From contig PMLF01000082.1 of the NCBI GenBank assembly GCA_003158755.1, positions 10,821 to 19,083 on the forward strand: a DNA stretch of 8,263 nucleotides, in the 5' to 3' direction. The notes below the pieces were generated by a model. That model did not search any database. It saw only the letters and a list, made by a program, of their open reading frames with translations, and was not told the origin of the DNA. This document shows, in pieces, positions 1-5,963 of the stretch. Source of the stretch: Elusimicrobiota bacterium (GTDB lineage: Bacteria > Elusimicrobiota > Elusimicrobia > FEN-1173). Within the stretch, counting starts at the first letter, position 1; each line of letters opens with the position of its first letter. The position numbers and the translations under genes were made by a program.

Positions 1-1517
1 AGAATCTCAAAGGTTCCCTGGGAGCTGACATTCAGGTTAAGGCCATGCGGCTCGTTTCCGGCAAGGATGTTGGGGCGGCTGTTAAGGGAAAGAAGTCCAT
101 CGCCAAGACGCGGGTGAAGCCGGGGCTTTCGCCAGAGCAGATAAAGAGGCGGGTCGGGTTCACCGCGCCCATACTGGAGAACTTGGAGTATCCCTTCAAA
201 TGGACAGCGGTCGTTTCGGGGCTGGCGATCGGGATCAACGCCGTTCTTCACGCCTATTTAGGCTGGGGAATGCACTATTCGTGGATGGTTTCCGTCGCTG
301 GGGTTGTCTCCTTCATCCTTTATTATTTTTGGTTCCCCCGCTCCCATACGGTGAAAACGGAAAACGGGCGCGTTATCCGTTGGTATGAATTCAATTCGGG
401 TGCGTGGACCCCAAAGGAAGATCCGTTGACCGATGAGGTCGGACGCCGGGTTTACAATAAAATCCAAGAGGGCGGATTCTTGGCGAACTTCCTTCCAGCC
501 GTGGCTTTTCTCCTGTTGCCTCATATGTCCATCGGAGCGGCGATCGCCGCGTTCGTTTGGTCCATCGGTATCGGGATTTTTATTCACAGCCTTTTGAACG
601 CGCCCCGTGAAGGCAACCGCGCCAAAGCCCGGGTACCCGGCGTTGTTGGCGTTCTGTCGGGCTACCTTTACAGGGCGCCAATCAAGGCCGCGCGGGCGAA
701 GGCTTGGAAGTGGATACTGTCGAAAGCCCGCCGGGAACTGCCGGCGGAGAAATCCGCGGCGGCGATCGTCAACGTGATGGCGTTGCCGGCGGATGCCTCG
801 GCGGAAGACTACGGCGAAGCCTTCCGACAAGTGATTTTCGGCGCGGGGTTGGATGAACACGTGGGAGGATTTCAGGAGGTTCTGGATCGGACGCCTTTGG
901 GTTCGCCTGATTTCAAAAATGCTTTGCGGGGGAAATTAGTCGAGGCTCAAAAAGAGGGGAAGGTGGCGAGGCCCACGGCGGGGGAAATCCTGGGTGCTTT
1001 CCAGCGGGCAATCATTCAACAGCAGGGGGGCGAGGCGGGCGCCGTGGTCGCTTCCGCGGTTGCCGACAAAGAGGCGGTGCTGGTGTTGGTGACGCCGGCG
1101 ACCTTTTCGACACTGGACGCGGACCTGGCCGCGGCGGGAAAAAAGCCCGTCGTTCTTTTGTCCGATGCCAGTCTGTCGGTTGATCAATTACGAACCGTTC
1201 AACAGAAGGCCGGAGGGCGGGTGTCGGTGGTGAAATCGGAATTCGTTCGCCCGGCGGATTCCGTCCTGTCGGTGGCGGGGATGCTTGATCTATTGATGAA
1301 TGCCAAATCTCTGATTTCACTCCGGGATTCGCTGGGACAGGGGCGTTTCGCCCTGGTGCTTCCCTCCGGCGTCATCGCGGATTGGACCAACGTCGACGAA
1401 GCGATACGGAAGCTGGCCGCCATCGTCGTGGTGGACGCCCTAAAGGCGAGGGAGTTCACCCTCAAGGAGTTCGAGAGGGATGAGCGCGCCGCGGAGATGG
1501 CGGCGGACATGGCATGA
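1..1517 (+). CDS. Unrecognised multi-pass membrane protein, 3' part (5' end outside window)
   Basis: I do not recognise the family. The reading frame has no stop between the left edge and the ATG at position 45. The upstream codons (from position 3) read as ordinary protein, and the ATG has neither a convincing Shine-Dalgarno nor a -10 box, so the gene probably starts outside the window; 45 is the first ATG inside it. Counting from that ATG (490 residues), a basic N-terminal stretch is followed by four likely membrane segments at about 53-71, 77-98, 145-160 and 162-184, with a soluble loop of about 45 residues between the two pairs. A basic, Ala-rich region follows (185-235). The C-terminal half is soluble and alternates beta-like hydrophobic runs (344-350, 367-372, 434-439, 457-463) with helices, suggesting a Rossmann-like alpha/beta domain. 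The last 25 residues are strongly charged. It converges with the next gene, 45 bases away. It could be the tail of a much larger surface or membrane protein. The coding call is firm; the function is unknown. Confidence 0.75.
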   Translation, partial: NLKGSLGADIQVKAMRLVSGKDVGAAVKGKKSIAKTRVKPGLSPEQIKRRVGFTAPILENLEYPFKWTAVVSGLAIGINAVLHAYLGWGMHYSWMVSVAGVVSFILYYFWFPRSHTVKTENGRVIRWYEFNSGAWTPKEDPLTDEVGRRVYNKIQEGGFLANFLPAVAFLLLPHMSIGAAIAAFVWSIGIGIFIHSLLNAPREGNRAKARVPGVVGVLSGYLYRAPIKAARAKAWKWILSKARRELPAEKSAAAIVNVMALPADASAEDYGEAFRQVIFGAGLDEHVGGFQEVLDRTPLGSPDFKNALRGKLVEAQKEGKVARPTAGEILGAFQRAIIQQQGGEAGAVVASAVADKEAVLVLVTPATFSTLDADLAAAGKKPVVLLSDASLSVDQLRTVQQKAGGRVSVVKSEFVRPADSVLSVAGMLDLLMNAKSLISLRDSLGQGRFALVLPSGVIADWTNVDEAIRKLAAIVVVDALKAREFTLKEFERDERAAEMAADMA

Positions 1518-1562
1518 AACGAGGAAGGGAAAATCACCCACTTCGTGTTGCGGGAATTTAGG

Positions 1563-2741
1563 TTATTTTATTAGAGAAGGCAGTTCGCGCCAGGAGACGG
1601 CGCGGTCGGCCCGGCTCAAGGGAAAGGAGCGGTCCGCCAGGCAGACGACGTAGCCGGGGAGGAGGAGAGGGGTCTTCCCTTGGAGGGCCCTCAGCCGGGT
1701 GATGCCGCCGGCCATGCCGGGGTGGGGGGTCTTGGAGAGCTTGATTTCGATGGGGACAAGTTCCCGTGGGTTTTTTTCGACGATCAAGTCCACCTCGAGA
1801 TTGTTGTTCGTTCGATAGTAAAACAGCGGCGCCGGTCGTCCGGAGTGGGCGAAGATTTTCAAGGCTTCTTGAACGACGAAGTTTTCAAACAGGGCTCCCG
1901 CCAGGGGGCCCCGCAGGACGGCCTCCCTCGTTGCGCTTCCCGCCAGGTGGCAAACCAGCCCGATGTCCGTGAAATAAATCTTAGGGGTTTTCACGAGACG
2001 GCTTCCTAAATTGACGTGGTAGGGACGCAAGCGGTAGACGATCTGAGAGGCTTCCAAAATCCCGATCCACGACTTGACGGTAGGGACGCTGATCCCCAAA
2101 TCGTTCGACAACGCGTTCATGTTGAGCGCTTGGGCGGTGCGGGCCGCGAGCAAGGCCATGAGGTCGCGAAACCGTTCCGGGTGTTCGAGGCGGTAATGGA
2201 ACTGAACGTCCCTCTCAAGATACGTGGCGAGATAAGACGCGTACCATCGGGCGGGATCCAGGCCCCGGGTCAACAACGGTTCCGGGTAAGACCCTCGCAG
2301 CGCCCGGACGATGTAGTCGGAGGACGACGAGGGCCCCTCGGTGACGGAGAGCGGGTAGAGCTGAAAGAGGGCGATGCGCCCGGCCAGCGTTTCGCGGAGC
2401 CCCTTCATCAGGGGGAACTGTTGGGAACCCGTTAAGATGAACTGCCCCTTCCGTCCGTCGGAGTCCACTCGCATTTTGACGTAGGGTAGAAGGTCGGGAG
2501 CGTATTGAACCTCGTCGAGGATGAGAGGCCCTTTGTGTTCTTGAAAAAATAGTTCGGGGTCCTGTTGCGCCAATCGCAATAGACGCGGGTCGTCCAGGGT
2601 CACGTAGCGGTGAGTGTTCCCAAAAAGGCGTCGGAGCAGAGTGGATTTTCCCGTTTGCCTGGCGCCGGTGAGGGCGAGGACGCGGAACTGTTCCGCGGCT
2701 TTTTTAAGCGGTTCTTCCAGGTCTCGGTGGCGGTAGATCAT
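1563..2741 (-). CDS. AAA family ATPase with DUF4143 domain
   Basis: 392 residues, the usual length for the stand-alone AAA_14 plus DUF4143 family. The N-terminal P-loop domain has Walker A GARQTGKS at 26-33, Walker B LILDE at 73-77 and a sensor-1-like ILTGSQQF at 102-109. A winged-helix-like segment lies at about 205-238 (the LSNDLGISVPTVKSWI region). The C-terminal DUF4143 part carries a restriction-endonuclease-like pattern: E286, then EVDLIVE with D318, then E332-I-K334. All motifs are intact, so the gene looks functional. The start at 2741 fits the family, whose members begin shortly before the P-loop. The family is very widespread in bacteria and archaea, patchily distributed and often horizontally acquired; its cellular role is not established. 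It is the only gene here on the - strand and is a single-gene unit, consistent with an accessory gene inserted between unrelated neighbours. A link to the efflux gene, with which it shares an intergenic region, is possible but unsupported. Confidence 0.9.
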   Translation of the reverse strand: MIYRHRDLEEPLKKAAEQFRVLALTGARQTGKSTLLRRLFGNTHRYVTLDDPRLLRLAQQDPELFFQEHKGPLILDEVQYAPDLLPYVKMRVDSDGRKGQFILTGSQQFPLMKGLRETLAGRIALFQLYPLSVTEGPSSSSDYIVRALRGSYPEPLLTRGLDPARWYASYLATYLERDVQFHYRLEHPERFRDLMALLAARTAQALNMNALSNDLGISVPTVKSWIGILEASQIVYRLRPYHVNLGSRLVKTPKIYFTDIGLVCHLAGSATREAVLRGPLAGALFENFVVQEALKIFAHSGRPAPLFYYRTNNNLEVDLIVEKNPRELVPIEIKLSKTPHPGMAGGITRLRALQGKTPLLLPGYVVCLADRSFPLSRADRAVSWRELPSLIK

Positions 2742-2747
2742 GGGAGG

Positions 2748-2776
2748 ATTTTATGTAAATACAATATTAAAGTAAA
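2748..2776 (-). promoter_or_regulatory. Predicted promoter of the AAA/DUF4143 gene, possibly leaderless
   Basis: Read on the - strand, a -35-like TTTACT (2776-2771, 4 of 6 to consensus) and a -10-like TAAAAT (2753-2748, 5 of 6) are separated by exactly 17 bases. Only six bases, CCTCCC, lie between the -10 and the ATG at 2741. A transcript would start at or beside the start codon, and there is no room for a Shine-Dalgarno; the six bases are its complement rather than a match. The whole stretch lies in an AT-rich island that contrasts with the GC-rich genes. This is inferred from sequence only. Confidence 0.5.
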
Positions 2777-2885
2777 GAATTAAAAATGTATTTTCATGGA
2801 GAAAAGTGAAAATCAAAGGAGGAGGCCTCCCCCGGGTTCCACCTTCGGAAGGAAGGGACAAAGGCCCGGTTTCCCGACCCCTCCA

Positions 2886-2913
2886 TTGTACATTACCGAA
2901 AAAGTAATATATC
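2886..2913 (+). promoter_or_regulatory. Possible promoter of the MFS efflux gene
   Basis: A weak -35-like TTGTAC (2886-2891, 3 of 6) is followed after 16 bases by TATATC (2908-2913, 4 of 6). An overlapping alternative -10, TAATAT, is at 2905-2910. The ATG at 2921 is seven bases beyond TATATC, so the transcript would again be leaderless or nearly so. No Shine-Dalgarno is visible in the CTCTCCCA tract before the ATG. The rest of the 179-base divergent gap holds an AT-rich part (2748-2817) and a GC-rich part (2818-2880), the latter with a 10-base palindrome at 2821-2830. Confidence 0.3.
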
Positions 2914-2920
2914 TCTCCCA

Positions 2921-4183
2921 ATGACCGAAAAACATCGACGATCCCCCATGGCCGTGATCTTCGTCACGGTGACGTTGGACATCCTGGCTTTGGGCGTCAT
3001 GATCCCCGTGCTTCCCCGGCTGGTCGCGGATTTCCTGGGCGGGCACACGGACAGCGCCGCTCGGATCTACGGATTGTTCGGTACGGTGTGGGCGTTCCTT
3101 CATTTCCTTTGTTCGCCGGCGGCGGGGGCGCTCTCCGACCGGTTCGGCCGAAGGCCGATCATCCTCATGTCCAACCTGGGTTTGGGGATGGATTACATCC
3201 TGATGGCCCTGGCGCCCAGCCTCACCTCGCTTTTCGTCGGGCGGATCATCTCCGGGATCACGGCGTCGAGCATTCCGGCCGCGTCGGCCTACGTGGCCGA
3301 CAGCGTGCCGCCCGAGCGACGCGCCAAGGCTTTTGGAATCTTGGGAGCGGCCTTCGGTCTCGGGTTCGTCCTCGGTCCCGCGGTGGGGGGAATTCTAGGA
3401 TCCGTTTCCCTGCGGCTTCCCTTCTGGGTGTCGGCGGGTTTAAGTCTGGCCAACGCTTGTTGGGCGTTCTTCATCCTGCCCGAGTCCCTTCCGACGGAGA
3501 AGCGCGCGGCCTTTTCCTGGAAGCGGGCCAACCCCGTCGGGTCCCTCAAACTCTTCCGGTCCCATCCCGACCTCATGTCCCTGGCGGCGATCCATTTCCT
3601 CCGCATTCTGGCCCACGTTTCGCTGCCCGCCGTGTTCGTCCTGTACGCCGGTTACCGCTACGGATGGAACGAGCGGTCGGTGGGATTGTCCCTGGCCTTA
3701 ATGGGCGCCTGCGGGATGATCGTTCAGGGGGGACTGGTTGGTCCGACGGTCAAACGATTCGGGGAACGGACGATGCTCTTGTGGGGGCTCCTCTTCGGCG
3801 CGGCGGGGTTCGCCGTCTACGGTTGGGCGGACCGGGGGTCGGTCCTCTTGTTGTTGGGGATCCCTCTCTTGTCCCTGTGGGGTTTCGCTGGGCCGGCGAT
3901 CCAGGGGCTCATGACGCGGCTCGCGGGATCGACGGAGCAGGGGCTGCTCCAGGGGGCCAACGCGAGCCTCCAGGGGATCGCGGAGATGGTGGGACCGGGG
4001 CTCTTCACCTTGACCTTCGCCTATTTCATCCGGGCGGATGTCTCTTGGCGGTTGCCCGGGGCGCCGTATTATTTGTCGGCGGGGTTGTTGGCGGCGGCAC
4101 TCTTGGTCGGGTGGATGCTTCCCGCCGGATCGTCCCTGGAGGACGAGATTCCAGCCGCCACCGGCGTTGCGGCAATGGAATGA
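2921..4183 (+). CDS. MFS drug/H+ antiporter, TetA-like (DHA1 family)
   Basis: 420 residues, about 12 hydrophobic segments, the normal size for 12-TM DHA1 exporters. Visible family marks: an acidic residue in TM1 (TLDILALGVMIPVLP, D20), as in TetA; motif A in the first cytoplasmic loop, GALSDRFGRRP at 69-79; D91 in the MDY that follows; GRIISGI at 107-113; the YVADSVPPERRAKAFG stretch after TM4; and the antiporter motif C, GFVLGPAVGG, at 148-157. The second half keeps GERTMLL (281-287) and the QGLLQGANASLQGIAEMVGPGLFT-like region around 340-363, typical of tetracycline-type exporters. It probably exports a small hydrophobic compound in exchange for protons across the inner membrane; whether that is tetracycline cannot be told. 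No tetR-like regulator is adjacent. The start at 2921 gives a short basic cytoplasmic tail; ATG 2948 is an alternative, but neither has a Shine-Dalgarno. Its divergent neighbour is the AAA ATPase. Confidence 0.92.
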   Translation: MTEKHRRSPMAVIFVTVTLDILALGVMIPVLPRLVADFLGGHTDSAARIYGLFGTVWAFLHFLCSPAAGALSDRFGRRPIILMSNLGLGMDYILMALAPSLTSLFVGRIISGITASSIPAASAYVADSVPPERRAKAFGILGAAFGLGFVLGPAVGGILGSVSLRLPFWVSAGLSLANACWAFFILPESLPTEKRAAFSWKRANPVGSLKLFRSHPDLMSLAAIHFLRILAHVSLPAVFVLYAGYRYGWNERSVGLSLALMGACGMIVQGGLVGPTVKRFGERTMLLWGLLFGAAGFAVYGWADRGSVLLLLGIPLLSLWGFAGPAIQGLMTRLAGSTEQGLLQGANASLQGIAEMVGPGLFTLTFAYFIRADVSWRLPGAPYYLSAGLLAAALLVGWMLPAGSSLEDEIPAATGVAAME

Positions 4184-4196
4184 GGCCATAAACCAT

Positions 4197-4219
4197 GGGG
4201 CGGGTCTTAGACCCGCCCC
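4197..4219. repeat. Perfect GC-rich palindrome, REP-like dispersed repeat type
   Basis: The arms GGGGCGGGTC (4197-4206) and GACCCGCCCC (4210-4219) are perfectly complementary around a TTA loop. No T-run follows (next bases TACGTGTAAAAG), so it is not a classical intrinsic terminator. Sequences of the form GGGGCGGGT...ACCCGCCCC, followed by TAC as here, are common dispersed intergenic repeats in many bacterial genomes, and translated frames through them read GAGLRPAP. It could still block exonucleases or slow read-through from the MFS gene into coaD. Number of copies in this genome is unknown. Confidence 0.75.
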
Positions 4220-4278
4220 TACGTGTAAAAGCAAAGGTGGTGATGGGGATGGGGATTCCCTCCCGGCGCGGATTCATT

Positions 4279-4284
4279 TAGAAT
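4279..4284 (+). promoter_or_regulatory. Predicted -10 element of coaD
   Basis: TAGAAT (5 of 6 to TATAAT) ends exactly six bases before the coaD ATG at 4291, with the pyrimidine-rich CTCTCC between. No Shine-Dalgarno is present. The -35 region 17 bases upstream (TTCCCT, 4256-4261) is poor. The spacing matches the -10 of the AAA gene and suggests a leaderless coaD transcript. Confidence 0.4.
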
Positions 4285-4290
4285 CTCTCC

Positions 4291-4806
4291 ATGCCGAAAC
4301 GGACGCGGCGCATCGTCATCTATCCCGGCAGCTTCGATCCCGTCACCAACGGACATCTGGACATCGTCCGGCGGGCGGCGCGGTTGTTCGATCACGTCGT
4401 CGTGGCGGTCAGCGACAACTCCCTTAAAAAACCCCTCTTTACTTTGAACGAGCGCCGGGACCTATTGCGGCTTTCCCTGAAGGCGGAGATCCGGCGGGGG
4501 CACGTTTCCGTCGACGTTTTCTCCGGCCTCTTGGTCCGGTACGCCTTGAAGAAAGGCGCTTCCGCCGTGGTCCGCGGGCTGCGCGCCATTTCGGATTTCG
4601 AATACGAGTTCCAGATGGCCCTCATGAACCGCCGCCAGGAATCCCGGGTGGAGACGGTCTTCCTGATGCCCGATGAAAAATACACCTACTTGTCGTCGAC
4701 GCTCCTCAAGGACATCCTGCGCCTCGGCGGGGACGTCGGCGGCTTCGTCCCTCCCGCGCTGGTCCCCATTATCCGCAAGAAAATCGCGGCGAATCGTCTC
4801 CCTTGA
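4291..4806 (+). CDS. coaD: Phosphopantetheine adenylyltransferase
   Basis: CoaD transfers AMP from ATP to 4'-phosphopantetheine, giving dephospho-CoA, the penultimate step of CoA synthesis in the cytoplasm. The protein has 171 residues (family about 160) and is a complete nucleotidyltransferase of the HxGH/TxGH superfamily. The N-terminal YPGSFDPVTNGHLDIV places the TxGH motif at 19-22 (H22). SDNSLKKPLFTLNER (41-55) matches the phosphopantetheine-binding lysine loop. VVRGLRAISDFEYEFQMA (93-110) contains the conserved RGLR and DFEYE. YTYLSSTLLKDI (131-142) is the ISSS/ISST-type loop, and GDVGGFVPP (147-155) is typical of the C-terminus. All expected active-site segments are present. ATG 4291 leaves ten residues up to IYPGSF, slightly longer than usual. 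It ends in a four-base overlap with the phosphotransacetylase gene, implying cotranscription and coupled translation. Confidence 0.97.
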   Translation: MPKRTRRIVIYPGSFDPVTNGHLDIVRRAARLFDHVVVAVSDNSLKKPLFTLNERRDLLRLSLKAEIRRGHVSVDVFSGLLVRYALKKGASAVVRGLRAISDFEYEFQMALMNRRQESRVETVFLMPDEKYTYLSSTLLKDILRLGGDVGGFVPPALVPIIRKKIAANRLP

Positions 4807-5855
4807 CAGCCCCCCATCCCCGGGTTATCCTTCAGAAAGAAGCCGAAAAGACACCAGAGAATTTGAGCTTATTCGACCGTCTCCGCCGGAAGGCCGCGGC
4901 CGCGAACCAACGGGTTTTGATGCCGGAGTTCGCGGACGCGCGCGTGATGTCGGCGGCGTCTTTTTTGGCGAGGACGGGGGTCGCCCGTCCGGTGCTGGTG
5001 GGGGACCCCGGGGAAGTCCGCGAGGCGGCGGAGCGGCTGGGGTGTTCCTTGGAAGGGATCGGGATCGACGATTTATCCCCGGAGGAGCGGCGGGCTTGCG
5101 CCGAACGGTTGTTCGAAAGGCGCCGGGCCAAGGGGTTGACGATGGAGGGGGCGTTGTCTTCGATGGAAGACCCCCTCCACCGAGCGGCCGCGATGCTCCG
5201 GATGGGGCGGGGTGACGGCTTCGTGGGCGGCGCGGTACGCAGCACGGCCGACACGGTGCGGGCCGCCCTCGCCCAGGTGGGAGCGGCGGATGGAGCGCGG
5301 ACGGTGTTCGGGGCGATGTTGATGGAATGCCCCCACGCCGCCGGCGGAACGCGGAGGCTGATGTTCGCCGACGCGGCCGTGGCGCCCGATCCGTCGCCCC
5401 GGGCCTTATCGGAGACGGCGGCGGAAGCGGCGACGTTTTTCGCTTTCCTGACCGGCGAGACGCCCCGAATTGCTTTTCTCTCTTTTTCGACCAAGGGCAG
5501 CGCAGAGGACGAATCGGCCAAGGCGATGCGCGAGGCCGCGGAGTTGGCCCGCAAGAAACATCCCGGGCTGGCTGTGGACGGCGAACTGCAGGGGGACGCG
5601 GCCCTGGTGGACCACATCGCGGCGCAGAAGGGCGTGACGGATTTTTCGGCGGCTGGGCGGGCGAACGTGCTGATCTTTCCCGATTTGAACTCGGGCAACA
5701 TCGCGTACAAGCTGGTTCAGCATCTCGGAGGCGCCCGGGCGGTGGGGCCTGCACTGTTGGGGTTGGCGGAGCCCATGTGCGACCTTTCCCGAGGATGCAC
5801 CGACGAGGACATCGTGGATGCGGCGGCGGTGGTTTCGCTGATGGCGAAAGAATAA
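4803..5855 (+). CDS. pta: Phosphate acetyltransferase (phosphotransacetylase)
   Basis: Interconverts acetyl-CoA plus phosphate with acetyl-phosphate plus CoA in the cytoplasm, linking CoA metabolism to ATP formation through acetate kinase (ackA is not in this window). It is of the short, single-domain Pta type. From the TTG at 4803 it has 350 residues; from an in-frame TTG at 4863 it has 330, beginning LSLFDRL, closer to the usual family start and length. Relative to the Methanosarcina thermophila enzyme as I recall it, the active-site residues all appear present: R107, R153, C176, S329, R330 and D336. Numbered from 4863, the arginines, S and D become 87, 133, 309, 310 and 316, identical to that enzyme. 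Family segments seen: SFSTKGSA (227-234), DGELQGDAAL (259-268), NVLIFPDLNSGNIAYKLVQ (288-306), DLSRGCTDEDIV (327-338). The 4803 start overlaps the coaD stop as TTGA and suggests translational coupling; 4863 is a serious alternative. A broader phosphate acyl/butyryltransferase role is less likely. Confidence 0.93.
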   Translation: MTAPHPRVILQKEAEKTPENLSLFDRLRRKAAAANQRVLMPEFADARVMSAASFLARTGVARPVLVGDPGEVREAAERLGCSLEGIGIDDLSPEERRACAERLFERRRAKGLTMEGALSSMEDPLHRAAAMLRMGRGDGFVGGAVRSTADTVRAALAQVGAADGARTVFGAMLMECPHAAGGTRRLMFADAAVAPDPSPRALSETAAEAATFFAFLTGETPRIAFLSFSTKGSAEDESAKAMREAAELARKKHPGLAVDGELQGDAALVDHIAAQKGVTDFSAAGRANVLIFPDLNSGNIAYKLVQHLGGARAVGPALLGLAEPMCDLSRGCTDEDIVDAAAVVSLMAKE

Positions 5856-5858
5856 AGA

Positions 5859-5944
5859 AAGGCAAAAGGTAAAAGTAAAAAGGAAAAAGTAAGGAAGAAA
5901 GGCTCGATTTTCACTTTTACCTTTTTCTTTTTACCTTTTGCCTT
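5859..5944. repeat. Long imperfect inverted repeat with purine/pyrimidine arms; possible terminator
   Basis: The left arm starts AAGGCAAAAGGTAAAA (5859-5874), and its exact reverse complement ends the right arm (5929-5944). After two mismatches the pairing resumes for seven bases (5877-5883), then continues with scattered mismatches, giving a stem of roughly 30 bases around a loop near 5891-5911. The left arm is almost all purine and the right almost all pyrimidine. It fills the 87-base gap between the phosphotransacetylase and the pilus ATPase. The T-rich right arm would let it act as an intrinsic terminator for the coaD-pta unit, although the stem itself is AT-rich. It may also be a copy of a dispersed intergenic repeat. 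Confidence 0.75.
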
Positions 5945-5963
5945 GATGTTGTCGGGGGGGCGC

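Noticed and set aside
181..200. CPBP-type membrane protease motif (HSLLN) in the left-edge protein
   Set aside because: Only an HxxxN match is present; the EExxxR motif and the other family histidine are absent.
1518..1562. Terminator between the convergent genes
   Set aside because: No stem of useful length is visible in the 45 bases; I see nothing to annotate there.
2016..2435. A 139-codon + strand frame inside the AAA/DUF4143 gene
   Set aside because: Antisense shadow of a well-supported gene; no start signal and no recognisable motif.
2821..2830. GGAGGCCTCC palindrome as an operator for the divergent gene pair
   Set aside because: Only a 10-base perfect palindrome in a GC-rich stretch, with no neighbouring regulator gene and no second copy nearby; it could be chance.
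3088..4191. A 367-codon + strand frame overlapping the MFS gene in another phase
   Set aside because: Gly/Arg/Pro-rich with no hydrophobic pattern; the MFS frame carries all family motifs.
4197..4219. Intrinsic terminator after the MFS gene
   Set aside because: The stem is perfect but no T-run follows on either strand, so I list it as a repeat instead.
4825..5865. Long - strand frames (346 and 292 codons) opposite the phosphotransacetylase
   Set aside because: Extreme Pro/Arg/Ser composition and complete overlap with a gene whose active-site residues are all present.
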